From CBDHFQ01 sp965262565 (GTDB lineage: Bacteria; Bacteroidota; Bacteroidia; J057): 64,000 nucleotides of DNA. This document shows positions 27,929 through 36,778 of this stretch, in pieces (position 1 is the first letter of the stretch; each line of letters begins with the position of its first letter). The translations under genes were made by a program, and so were the position numbers. A model generated the notes under the pieces. The model searched no databases. It was not told where the DNA came from and was given only the letters and a program-made list of their open reading frames with translations. The stretch lies in assembly GCA_965262565.1 (NCBI GenBank), contig CBDHFQ010000029.1, positions 310,001 to 374,000 on the forward strand, in the 5' to 3' direction.

Positions 27929-28867
27929 ATGATTTTTCTAAAAAAATATAAAATCGTTTTATCACTTGCCGTGATCATGGCTATGATGACGAGTTGTGCA
28001 GATGAAGAACTTGCACCTATCCTTACCTTTGAGTCTGCTGGTAAAGGTGCTTTCGTGAGATTGGTCCAGGAAGGAGATAAACTAATCAATTTATTTGATG
28101 TCGAAAGTTCTGCCTATACCTTCGAAGTAGAATTTGTTGATGAGGCTCAAGGGGCTAACGTTTCGGAATACGTAATTCTAATGACTTATTCAGATAATAA
28201 TCCTGATAATGGAGATGCCTCTGTAGGACCTGTGGAATTCAGAAGATTTGGTCAAGGCGACTTTTCGACAAATGCGAATGGATTTGTAGGTGTTCCTCCT
28301 ATTACTATTACATCTGCGGATGTACTAAGTACAGCAGGGACTAATGCGGAAAGTATTTTACCTGGAGATGAATTTAATTTCTCTTCACAAGTGATAAAAA
28401 CAGATGGAAGTATCTTTACATCTGCAAATTCTTCCGCTACTGTTGCCACTTCTGCAGCTTTTGCATCTCACTTTACTTTTACTCTGCCTGTAGGTTGTCC
28501 TTCAGATTTAACAGGGACCTACACTTTTACTGGATCTGAATTCTGGTGTGGAAATGATGGTAACTCCGGTGAGGTGGATATTATAGCTCTTGGTGGAGGA
28601 ACCTATGCTTTTAGCGACTGGTCCTTTGGCGGATACTTGTCTTGTTACGGTAGTGGAGCTGCAGACGCTCAGACCCTAACATTTACTGATGTGTGTGCTG
28701 AAGTATCATTTACTGGATTTACTGATAGTTTTGGTGATACGTGGACATTTACCAGTAGTGTGGAAGGTAATGCCTGGACCATTACCTGGGAGAATACTTA
28801 TGGCGAATCAGGTACGGGGGTAATTACTAATCCTAGTGGAGATTGGGCATTCACCTTAGCTGAATAA
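27929..28867 (+). CDS. Third lipoprotein of the SusC/SusD operon, unknown function
   Basis: 312 residues, starting 23 bp after the SusD-like gene. The N-terminus ends in MAMMTSC, a lipobox, so it is a lipoprotein. Residues ~30-180 look like a beta-sandwich; the C-terminal ~130 residues begin at CPSDLTGTYTF and contain three more Cys (FWCGN, YLSCYGSG, DVCAEV) and many Trp/Thr strands ending each module with FT or WT. Position as third gene suggests a surface glycan- or peptide-binding protein analogous to SusE/SusF, but no fold match is recognised. Confidence 0.85.
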   Translation: MIFLKKYKIVLSLAVIMAMMTSCADEELAPILTFESAGKGAFVRLVQEGDKLINLFDVESSAYTFEVEFVDEAQGANVSEYVILMTYSDNNPDNGDASVGPVEFRRFGQGDFSTNANGFVGVPPITITSADVLSTAGTNAESILPGDEFNFSSQVIKTDGSIFTSANSSATVATSAAFASHFTFTLPVGCPSDLTGTYTFTGSEFWCGNDGNSGEVDIIALGGGTYAFSDWSFGGYLSCYGSGAADAQTLTFTDVCAEVSFTGFTDSFGDTWTFTSSVEGNAWTITWENTYGESGTGVITNPSGDWAFTLAE

Positions 28868-28906
28868 CGATTAACAATGTTATAGCTTTTTATAATACAT
28901 TTTTAC

Positions 28907-28943
28907 AGAGCCATACTTATGCTAAGGTGCTAAGTATGGCTCT
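28907..28943 (+). terminator. Strong terminator of the SusC/SusD operon
   Basis: AGAGCCATACTTA (28907-28919) and TAAGTATGGCTCT (28931-28943) form a perfect 13-bp stem with an 11-nt loop, followed by TTGTTTA. It begins 39 bp after the stop of the third operon gene and lies 48 bp before the next start. Confidence 0.85.
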
Positions 28944-28991
28944 TTGTTTATCTATAAATCGTAGGGGACTTATAAAAGATAAAAAAAGAAT

Positions 28992-30698
28992 ATGAAGTTG
29001 AATGGGGAGTGTTATGTACATAAATATTTTTCCTTTTTTATCCTCCTGCTTTCCTGTTTTACAGGAACAGGAGGATATAAAATCTTGGCTCAGAATACTG
29101 TTGGCTTGATTCAATTTCAGCCACAAAAAGTATTTGATGGCTATAATCTCATTTTTCCTCATAATCAGTCTACTGTATTTCTGCTGGATAATTGTGGGCA
29201 AATTGTTCGCCAATGGGAGGATGATGCGGAATACAGGCCTGGTAACTCGGTATATCTTTTAGAAAATGGGAGACTTATTAAATGTAAAAGATTAAATAAT
29301 TCCATTAATGATCCTATCTGGGCAGGTGGCGGAGGTGATGTTGTGGAAATGAGAAGTTGGGACAACGAACTCATTTGGCAATTTCGGCAGAATAATGATT
29401 CTCTTCGACTTCATCATGATGTGGCACCTATGCCTAATGGTAATATCTTGATGATTTCGTGGGAACTGAAATCTGAGGAGGAGGCGATTCAGGCTGGGAG
29501 AGATCCAGAAACCTTAAGTCAGGGGAAACTTTGGCCCGATTATATATTGGAAGTGAATCCTGAAACAGATGAGATCGTCTGGGAATGGCATGCCTGGGAT
29601 CATTTGGTTCAGGATATTAATCCTTCTAAAGATAATTTTGGAGAAGTTGCCACACATCCAGAGCTGATTAACATTAATTGGGATACGCATGATGGACATC
29701 CAGACTGGATGCATGCAAACTCCATCGATTACCATCCTGTTCTGGATCATATTCTACTTAGTGTACCTTACTTCCACGAAGTCTGGGTCATTGACCATAG
29801 TACCACCACGGAAGAGGCTAAAGGCAGTACCGGAGGAAATGCAGGCAAAGGAGGAGATCTGATTTATAGATGGGGAAATCCTGCTGCTTATGATCGAGGC
29901 ACTGATGAAGATCAGAACCTATTTTTCCCTCATGACATCCGGTGGGTAAACCCAACAGCTAATCTAGCAAATGTTGACGTTGGTAAGATGTCTGTATTCA
30001 ATAACAGAGTAGGGGAGGATTTTTCTTCAGCAGGGTATTTTATACCAGAGTTTGACGTAACTTCCCAGCAATACATTTTGGAAGAGGATACATATGTGCC
30101 TGAAGAGTTTGAAAGGATAATTACCCATCCAGTAGATCCCACGCTTTTATATTCGAATTCTTTATCCAGTGCTCAGATATTACCCAATGGGAATATGCTT
30201 ATGCTTGCTGGTCGATGGGGCCATGCGTTTGAAATTACTCCCGAAGATGAACTTGTCTGGGAGTACATTATTCCATTGAGAGGTGGAAGTCCTGTAAATC
30301 AGGGGGATACATTAAGTATCAACAACAATATTACTTTCCAGATGAATCGCTATGCCGTTGACTTTCCAGGGTTTGAAGGACGTACACTAATAGCTGGAGA
30401 ATATCTCGAATTGGCACCTAACGAAAGCTTTTGTGATTTAACTACTTCTATGGATGAGAATCTTCTAAATTCCTTTTCTCTTTATCCTAATCCTACTTCC
30501 CAATTTATCCATTTATCTATCTCTAGCTCATTATTAAAGCAGGTTCAAATATTTGATATGATGGGAAGAGAAGTGTTTTCATTAAAAACCTTGTCAACAG
30601 AGGTGGATATTCCGGTGGAAGAATGGGAGAGTGGAGTATACTTTTTAAGTATAGATGGCTATCAATTAGCCAAATTTATGGTCATTGGTTCATTATAA
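28992..30698 (+). CDS. Arylsulfotransferase-like T9SS cargo protein
   Basis: 568 residues with an N-terminal export signal ending near ILAQ. The body matches the aryl-sulfate sulfotransferase (ASST-like, Arylsulfotrans) propeller family: LHHDVAPMPNGNILM (catalytic-His region in family members), EIVWEWHAWDHL, DWMHANSIDYHPVLDHIL and FFPHDIRWV. The last ~80 residues are a type A T9SS sorting domain: SFSLYPNPTSQ at the start and ESGVYFLSIDG near the end. The protein is therefore secreted through the outer membrane. ASST enzymes move sulfate between phenols without PAPS; activity here is inferred. It has its own transcription unit between two terminators. Confidence 0.87.
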   Translation: MKLNGECYVHKYFSFFILLLSCFTGTGGYKILAQNTVGLIQFQPQKVFDGYNLIFPHNQSTVFLLDNCGQIVRQWEDDAEYRPGNSVYLLENGRLIKCKRLNNSINDPIWAGGGGDVVEMRSWDNELIWQFRQNNDSLRLHHDVAPMPNGNILMISWELKSEEEAIQAGRDPETLSQGKLWPDYILEVNPETDEIVWEWHAWDHLVQDINPSKDNFGEVATHPELININWDTHDGHPDWMHANSIDYHPVLDHILLSVPYFHEVWVIDHSTTTEEAKGSTGGNAGKGGDLIYRWGNPAAYDRGTDEDQNLFFPHDIRWVNPTANLANVDVGKMSVFNNRVGEDFSSAGYFIPEFDVTSQQYILEEDTYVPEEFERIITHPVDPTLLYSNSLSSAQILPNGNMLMLAGRWGHAFEITPEDELVWEYIIPLRGGSPVNQGDTLSINNNITFQMNRYAVDFPGFEGRTLIAGEYLELAPNESFCDLTTSMDENLLNSFSLYPNPTSQFIHLSISSSLLKQVQIFDMMGREVFSLKTLSTEVDIPVEEWESGVYFLSIDGYQLAKFMVIGSL

Positions 30699-30738
30699 AT
30701 GGAAGAGCTTAAACGCTATTCTTGAAATAGGAAGATGT

Positions 30739-30781
30739 CAAAAGCCATTAATCACGGAATAGCTATGATTAATGGCTTTTG
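30739..30781. terminator. Bidirectional terminator between the ASST-like gene and trxA
   Basis: CAAAAGCCATTAATCA (30739-30754) and TGATTAATGGCTTTTG (30766-30781) form a perfect 16-bp stem with an 11-nt loop. A-rich and T-rich ends of the stem give U-runs on both strands, and the two flanking genes converge on it. Confidence 0.88.
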
Positions 30782-30803
30782 AATACTAATAAATATTATC
30801 GGG

Positions 30804-31130
30804 CTATACCAAAGCTTTTTCCAATTTAGCTGCAATCATCGACTTAGGAGCAGCGCCTACTAATTGATCTACTTTCTCGCCATCTTTGAAGACGAGTAGG
30901 GCAGGAATTCCAGTGATTCCGTACTTCATAGACAATTCGCGATTAGTATCTACATCTACCTTTCCAATGATCGCCTTTCCATCGTAATCTCCAGCTAATT
31001 CTTCAAGCACTGGAGCAATAGCTTTACATGGACCACACCATGCTGCCCAAAAATCAACTAAAACGGGTTTGTCCGATTTTAATACTTCTTTATCAAAATT
31101 TGCTTCTGTAATTTCAATTGGTTTCGCCAT
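30804..31130 (-). CDS. trxA: Thioredoxin
   Basis: 108 residues, the classic cytosolic thioredoxin length. Redox motif WCGPCK with C32 and C35, preceded by VLVDFWAA; cis-Pro in GITGIPALLVF. No signal peptide. It is a general protein-disulfide reductase reduced by thioredoxin reductase. Monocistronic: a terminator follows and ~600 bp of AT-rich sequence precedes it. Confidence 0.97.
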   Translation of the reverse strand: MAKPIEITEANFDKEVLKSDKPVLVDFWAAWCGPCKAIAPVLEELAGDYDGKAIIGKVDVDTNRELSMKYGITGIPALLVFKDGEKVDQLVGAAPKSMIAAKLEKALV

Positions 31131-31728
31131 AAGTAAAATGGTTTAATGATAGTGATAATTCTTGTTTAACGAATCTAATTAATTTCTGTTATTATAATAC
31201 TTTAATACGAATTTTAGACAAATAGTTCTATTATTTGTTTATGATACATTTAATTAGCCAGTAGTAAGATTTTTCATTTATTATTACATGTTAAGTGAAC
31301 AAAGATATTGTTAATCTTTCCTAAAATTTATCTGTTTAACGACAATTCAACTCAGATAAAGTCACTAAGTAATTCGTATTACATAAAATGTAAGAGATTT
31401 ATTTACAGTTAAATGCTGTGTATTTCCTCTAGAAAATCCAGTAATGATAAAAGTTGTATAGAAATAAAATTTATTAATATAAATATTTATTTAAAGTAAG
31501 GATTTTGTTTAAATGTTAGAGAAAATGGCATTGGTAGGCATAGTAATTGTAAATCCTATGTAAAGGATTTATAAATAACGTGGTTAAACTTTAAAATTTT
31601 AGGTACATGAAATCGAGTTATACTCAAACTGAAGTATCAAAAGCATCAGCCGATATCATCATTTGGCCGCTTTAATGTTCCCTCTCTTACATCCAAGCTA
31701 TATTTATAACAACCCTTCTTTGACCTAT
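31131..31728. other. 598-bp AT-rich intergenic region
   Basis: Lies between trxA and the DUF3500 gene, both on the minus strand. It should hold the trxA promoter at its left end. I see no ORF with a convincing start, no RNA gene and no exact TAnnTTTG box; the only symmetric element is TTACAT-AAA-ATGTAA at 31379-31393. Confidence 0.5.
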
Positions 31729-32814
31729 TTAATTTCGCTCATTCAATTGATGGTGACTATGCTGATCATAGTGCCTGCGCAATAGGTCTTCACCAAAATC
31801 ATTTTGAAGATCTCTCCATACGGTATGAACATGGTTTGCACCTCCTTGAGTGTTATCGTATTCAATTAACACTGTAGGTCCGTGTATTCTATAATAATGA
31901 CCTTTACCTGGGCTTAAACTTCCTGCCCAGGCAAAGTGTATATGTTCTATCCCTGCTTCATTGATCTTTGCCATTTGTTCTTTAGCAATGGAAGGATGCA
32001 TATTATGTACATATACTTCCAGTAGGGAAAGAAAGTGGGTCTTTTCTTCACTCGACATTTCTCTGACTGATAATCCTTTAACACTGCCGATAGAAGCTTT
32101 TCTCGCGGCACCAGTAATAATTTCACTCGGAGCTGTATTTTGAATGATAGCTTTTTCCTTATTAGGACTACTTAATGCATTGATGAAAGATCTGGCTACT
32201 TCTTCCTCGGCAATTAAAACTTGTGTTCCCCTCGCTTCTCCGGAGGGAACTATGCCAGGATTAGCCCCCAAAAATGCTGGAGTAACAGAAATTACTTTTT
32301 GAGACAAAGAAGAAAAGTTGAGAGATAAATGATGGCCTTCAAATCTCCAACCCCATGGATCTGCCGTTGAAGGCTCTCCGAACACGCTTATATAATACTT
32401 CTCGGAATCCCTGTAATTGTCATTGTCCCCTCTTCTCTCCAACACCCTTAAGACTTCTTCCAATTTTATAATGCCTAATGTTTTTTCATATCCCTGATCA
32501 CTTAATCCTTGTTGTAGAAGTGCATGCATATGATTTCGCTGAGCCTGAGATAACTCTTTCAATGCTATGCCCTTTCTCAATTTGGGAAAATAATGCCAAT
32601 TAAATCGTTCTTCATCTTCAAATGCAAACTGAACCTTGCTTCTTTGATCTTCAGTTAATGATTCAAGAAATTCAGCGGCACAACTTTCCATAGAATGGCA
32701 ATCCGCTAATATAGCAGCATCTAAAGGAGGCATATTAGTAACTTTTCTCATCCCGGAGAAAATAGCGATGTAAGTTCCACATAATATGAGGATAATTGTG
32801 GCTGTCGTTTTCAT
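31729..32814 (-). CDS. Secreted DUF3500 protein
   Basis: 361 residues with an N-terminal hydrophobic signal (MKTTATIILILCGTYIAIFSG). The DUF3500 core is recognised by LSQAQRNHMHALLQQGL, FGEPSTADPWGWRFEGHHL, HFAWAGSLSPGKGHYYRI and VLIEYDNTQGGANHVHTVWR; these His-rich closing motifs suggest a metal site. The family has no established activity. C-terminus ends in HYDQHSHHQ. It stands alone, divergent from the ATPase gene. Confidence 0.88.
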   Translation of the reverse strand: MKTTATIILILCGTYIAIFSGMRKVTNMPPLDAAILADCHSMESCAAEFLESLTEDQRSKVQFAFEDEERFNWHYFPKLRKGIALKELSQAQRNHMHALLQQGLSDQGYEKTLGIIKLEEVLRVLERRGDNDNYRDSEKYYISVFGEPSTADPWGWRFEGHHLSLNFSSLSQKVISVTPAFLGANPGIVPSGEARGTQVLIAEEEVARSFINALSSPNKEKAIIQNTAPSEIITGAARKASIGSVKGLSVREMSSEEKTHFLSLLEVYVHNMHPSIAKEQMAKINEAGIEHIHFAWAGSLSPGKGHYYRIHGPTVLIEYDNTQGGANHVHTVWRDLQNDFGEDLLRRHYDQHSHHQLNERN

Positions 32815-33030
32815 ACATTAGGGCTTTTAATTAATATAACTATCTTAGGCTGAAAAGAAAACCTATTTCTGGAGAGAATATCCGATACTTTTCTGATATA
32901 GAATGTTCGAATTAAATGAATAGAATATATATGCGACTTCTTTTATACAAATAGATCTATGAAAAGCCTAAGGTTCTCGTAGAGAATGTATAAGATGTAA
33001 AGAAGAAAAGATATATTAATATCATTGAAT

Positions 33031-33038
33031 TAACTTTG
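33031..33038 (+). promoter_or_regulatory. Candidate -7 box of the ATPase/channel operon
   Basis: TAACTTTG matches TAnnTTTG exactly and lies 58 nt before the preferred ATG at 33097. No clear TTTG -33 box is found 18-21 nt upstream. Confidence 0.35.
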
Positions 33039-33096
33039 GAGAAAGACTAGTACGAAGGATCAATGATCTTTGTATAGTTTGCAAAATACTATCGAT

Positions 33097-35985
33097 ATGG
33101 AAGCGGGAAATCATCATAATAAGCTTTTGATAAAAGAAGAAGGCCCTTCAGACAGCATATTTTTATCCATTGAACAACGCATTGCGGAATTAAATGAAAA
33201 CTGGAAAAGAACGGCCTTGGATACCTTTATTACCAGTTACAGAGATTTATCTCAATATGTAGAAACCCTTTTACTTCATTATTTAGACCTTCTTGAAAAA
33301 CAAGTGCGTATAAATGGAAAAGCCAGCTTTTCAGAAATTGAAAGGCGTTTGTTCAGTGATTTAAAAAGCTTATGGGATGAGTTTTCTGATCAACTTGACA
33401 TTGTCTCTCAATATATCAAAACCGGAACAGTGGAATATATTAGAGACTGTGATACATTGGTAGAAGAAGTTCCCATGCATGTAATCAAGCAACACGATGA
33501 AGTAGCCTTAGTCGTGGTTGGCGAAGATAATTGGGAAGTCAAAAGGGAGAAATATCAACAGAAAGTAAAAAGCTGGATTACTGGGACCTCCCCCTCCATC
33601 AAAGTTCAATTTCGATCGTTATTCTATTATCGGTTGTGGAGGATGTTTCTTCCCAATTTATACAGCCTGGAAAAATCGTTAAGCATTGCCGGGTATTACG
33701 TAAATAATGCCCTTGATAGTATGTTGAGAGAATGCAGGCTGGAAATTACCCAAATTGAGTACTCAAATACTCCTGAACAACAATTAAAAGTCTGTGAAGA
33801 ACGGATAAAGAGTATTTTCCTTGATTACCAAAAATTACTGGATCAACAGTCTACCTACTTTTCAGATTATTTGGTCTCTTTGAGTCAGAAATTTCTACTG
33901 TTATTGGAAAACGACATAAGTAGATGGGATGCAAATCACCTCACTAACGAACAAGCCTTAAAACCAGAAAGTTTACGGTCCCATTTATCTCGATTTCCAG
34001 CGATATGGCTTCATAATCAGAAAATGTTCATGCAATATGGATATGCAGGGATAGAATTGATGAAATTACACAACCAGTTTGATCGATTGACCGAAAAAGT
34101 TCAATTCGAAATTCAAATAGCTTTTTTCAAGGGAGCTTTATCAAACTTGCGGGAGATAAAGAATAGTTTGGAAATTCTTGAAAAGGCTGTTGAAGCTGGA
34201 AGTATAGACCAGCTGGCTCCTACCACTTTTCCTACAGAAAATTTTAGAGTAGAGACGGATTATCAAATTTTAGAAGGATTGAGAAACCAAACGAGAATAG
34301 TCTTGGAGAACTTAGTCGAATCTATTCCATTGGTGAGACCTTCTAGTTTAACCCAATTTTTGGCCGCAGAAAAAGATAAAGTAGAAACCTTTTCCTGCCC
34401 ACTTCAAAATACTGTTGATTATTTATTAGAGACACACTTTTACGCTCCGCTTACTGTATTGCTTACCAGCATTCCACAAAAATTTAAGAAAATATATTTT
34501 CAAGTTCAGGATGCCACCAGATTAATTGAATTCAGCTTACCCGAAGTAGATCCTAAAAAGCCAGAAACACTTGTATCATTGAAAGAGGTATTAGAAAAAG
34601 CCAACATTCAGATTGAGTCAGGCGAAACGGCATTGGAGAATTTGCAGGAAGAAATTGAGCACACCATAGATGCTAGTGCTGATAATACAATGGCTCAATT
34701 GAATCCTGAAAATATAGCATTACAGGCAGAACAGTTACGTAGGAGATTGGTTGGAAGAGAGAGGTTAAGGGGGATCAATAAGGTGTACACCCAGATCATA
34801 GAAAATACGGGAGAATGGCGCAAAGAGATTCAAAAAATATGGGGGCGTACCCGAGATGATATTGTTATTGCGGAATTTGAGCGATCGAGAAAACCATTTA
34901 TTAATCCCTATGCAAGGATACAATCGTTTGTTGAAAGTGTAAGTCCCTCCCGGTCTATGTTACAGGCGCTTCCATTCTATTATGTCCAACTATTTTCTGG
35001 CGGTCAATCAGCACCTCAGTCTCAATTTCCCAACAGAGAGCAGGAATTTGCCTTAGCACGTGATGCGGCAAAAAGGATGAAGTATGGCGGCGGTGGTATG
35101 GTGGTCATAGGAGAGCATTTGGCGGGAAAGACTTACTTGAGTGAAGGAATAGCAAGCCAACTATTTGATGGAAAAGTGTATAGGATCATGCCTCCACTAC
35201 ATGGGTCCGTTCGTTTGGCAGACTTAACGTGGGTCATGCAGCGTCAAATTCTTCAAAGAAGTAATCGGCCTGCTCAACTCATAGAATTTACCAAACCTGG
35301 ATCTGTCTTTGTCTTTCATGATTTGGAATTGTGGTGGTTGAGATGTCCTTCTGGCTATGAAGTTATTAACGAGATCATTCAACTTATACGAAACTATAGC
35401 CAGGACTACTTTTTTGTCTGTGATGTAAATGATAGAGCCTATAAGTTATTAGTGGAAACGAGTGATCTGGCATCAGCATTTATCAGTACTATTCAACTTA
35501 GGCCTTTTAGTTCCACGCAAATTCGAAAGACGGTGCTGGCCAGGCATTATTCAGGAGGATTGAGTTATACATTTGAAGGTGAATCTGACCCCAGGAGCCA
35601 AAATAAGGCTAAGGAAAGTGCTTTTAGAAAATATTTAACGCTTAGCAGAGGGAACATAGGTGCTGCTTTCCGTATTTGGTTAAGCAATATTGTCGAAGTA
35701 GATAAAAATAATATCACCATAAAAGAACCTGAGGACATTCAAATGCCTTCTATTAATAATGCAGAATGGTTGATTATTTTGGCTCAATTTGTTTTACATA
35801 AACAGCTTACCTTAAATCAACTGGTGAAGATTTACAGAGGAGAGAAGAAACATGAGCTGCAAATTTTACTTGAAGAACTTCAGAGAGTAGGCTTACTGGT
35901 CAAATTAAATAAGTTTACCCTGGCAATTAATCCCTATGTTTTCCCTTATCTGATGCGGCAACTTCATCAGATGCAAATAATTTGA
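33097..35985 (+). CDS. Large helical P-loop ATPase with C-terminal winged helix, channel-linked
   Basis: 962 residues from ATG 33097 (the frame extends to a TTG at 33070). I do not recognise a named family. Residues 1-640 are almost wholly alpha-helical with long amphipathic stretches and no membrane segment. A P-loop NTPase follows: Walker A GEHLAGKT (G672-T679), Walker B VFVFHDLE (D742, E744), and a beta strand YFFVCDVND as candidate sensor 1, like AAA+/STAND ATPases. The last ~70 residues (LTLNQLVKIYRGEKKH, LQILLEELQRVGLL) look like a winged helix. The stop is 3 nt from the start of an MscS-like channel gene, so translation is coupled. Proposed role: nucleotide-dependent control of that channel; this is inference. 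Confidence 0.8.
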   Translation: MEAGNHHNKLLIKEEGPSDSIFLSIEQRIAELNENWKRTALDTFITSYRDLSQYVETLLLHYLDLLEKQVRINGKASFSEIERRLFSDLKSLWDEFSDQLDIVSQYIKTGTVEYIRDCDTLVEEVPMHVIKQHDEVALVVVGEDNWEVKREKYQQKVKSWITGTSPSIKVQFRSLFYYRLWRMFLPNLYSLEKSLSIAGYYVNNALDSMLRECRLEITQIEYSNTPEQQLKVCEERIKSIFLDYQKLLDQQSTYFSDYLVSLSQKFLLLLENDISRWDANHLTNEQALKPESLRSHLSRFPAIWLHNQKMFMQYGYAGIELMKLHNQFDRLTEKVQFEIQIAFFKGALSNLREIKNSLEILEKAVEAGSIDQLAPTTFPTENFRVETDYQILEGLRNQTRIVLENLVESIPLVRPSSLTQFLAAEKDKVETFSCPLQNTVDYLLETHFYAPLTVLLTSIPQKFKKIYFQVQDATRLIEFSLPEVDPKKPETLVSLKEVLEKANIQIESGETALENLQEEIEHTIDASADNTMAQLNPENIALQAEQLRRRLVGRERLRGINKVYTQIIENTGEWRKEIQKIWGRTRDDIVIAEFERSRKPFINPYARIQSFVESVSPSRSMLQALPFYYVQLFSGGQSAPQSQFPNREQEFALARDAAKRMKYGGGGMVVIGEHLAGKTYLSEGIASQLFDGKVYRIMPPLHGSVRLADLTWVMQRQILQRSNRPAQLIEFTKPGSVFVFHDLELWWLRCPSGYEVINEIIQLIRNYSQDYFFVCDVNDRAYKLLVETSDLASAFISTIQLRPFSSTQIRKTVLARHYSGGLSYTFEGESDPRSQNKAKESAFRKYLTLSRGNIGAAFRIWLSNIVEVDKNNITIKEPEDIQMPSINNAEWLIILAQFVLHKQLTLNQLVKIYRGEKKHELQILLEELQRVGLLVKLNKFTLAINPYVFPYLMRQLHQMQII

Positions 35986-35988
35986 TGT

Positions 35989-36723
35989 ATGAATCAACTT
36001 GTATTTAGCGGATATCGCATCTCCTGGACCTTTTATGTCTATCTTGCTGTAGGAGCGGCAATTATATATATCCTTTTTTTCTTCCTCAAAAGGTTTGTAC
36101 TACCATTACTGAGGGAAGAACATTTCTTAATCAGATATCCTAACCTTTTTCCCCTCATAGAAGAAATTGTTTGGATTATTTTTGCTATGGTATGCATTTA
36201 CTACCTGATTCTGCCGCATCCACTTATCGGGTTAGTATTTATTGTCATTTTAGTAGCCGCCAGTTGGACGGGGTTACAAGATATTGCCGCAGGAATATGG
36301 ATCAGAGCTACAGACTCTTACAGAGAAGGAGATTACATTGGCCTCTACGAGAAGGAAGGAAAAATAGGGGGAATGGGATTAATGGTTATGCACGTAGAGG
36401 AAGCAGAAGGGAAAGTGCTGGAGTATCCTTATAGCAGAGTATTAAAGGCACCTATGGTGCTGAAAAAGAGTTTTGGCAAACTGGAAAGTTACGCTTTTGA
36501 CCTTGAAATAGCTCACATGAACGAAGCGATGGACTATCATGAAGCCTTGGAGGGAGTTGTGTTTAATTTACCCTGGGCACCTATTTCAAGGAAACCTAAT
36601 ATTGAGATATTGAAGAACCAACAGGGATTTAAAGTGATACTGTATTCTATAGATAATCGCTTTTTTCCCAAGATGGAATCCTTGATCAGAGAGGAAATAG
36701 CGAAGATGGAGAAAGCCAATTGA
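35989..36723 (+). CDS. MscS-like small membrane channel coupled to the ATPase
   Basis: 244 residues. Three membrane segments at ~11-33, 56-75 and 78-104. The third has the small-residue pattern VAASWTGLQDIAAGIWI of the MscS pore helix and runs into a beta domain with YREGDYIGL and YPYSRVLKAPM (111-155), matching the MscS signature (F-x-x-GD-x-I and the 'P-N-S' strand). A short C-terminal alpha/beta domain follows (170-244). It is somewhat shorter than E. coli MscS, consistent with a minimal homoheptameric channel. It starts 3 nt after the ATPase stop and has no promoter of its own, so the two proteins are made together. Gating by tension or by the partner is not decidable from sequence. Confidence 0.82.
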   Translation: MNQLVFSGYRISWTFYVYLAVGAAIIYILFFFLKRFVLPLLREEHFLIRYPNLFPLIEEIVWIIFAMVCIYYLILPHPLIGLVFIVILVAASWTGLQDIAAGIWIRATDSYREGDYIGLYEKEGKIGGMGLMVMHVEEAEGKVLEYPYSRVLKAPMVLKKSFGKLESYAFDLEIAHMNEAMDYHEALEGVVFNLPWAPISRKPNIEILKNQQGFKVILYSIDNRFFPKMESLIREEIAKMEKAN

Positions 36724-36778
36724 GTTCCGGTTATAAAGGCTACAGTATGTAAAAAAAATAAATTAGCTACTACTTATC

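Noticed and set aside
31379..31393. TTACAT-AAA-ATGTAA palindrome in the trxA upstream region
   Set aside because: Six-bp arms in an AT-rich region are expected by chance, and its half-site is oriented opposite to the similar repeat at 45097; no promoter is attached.
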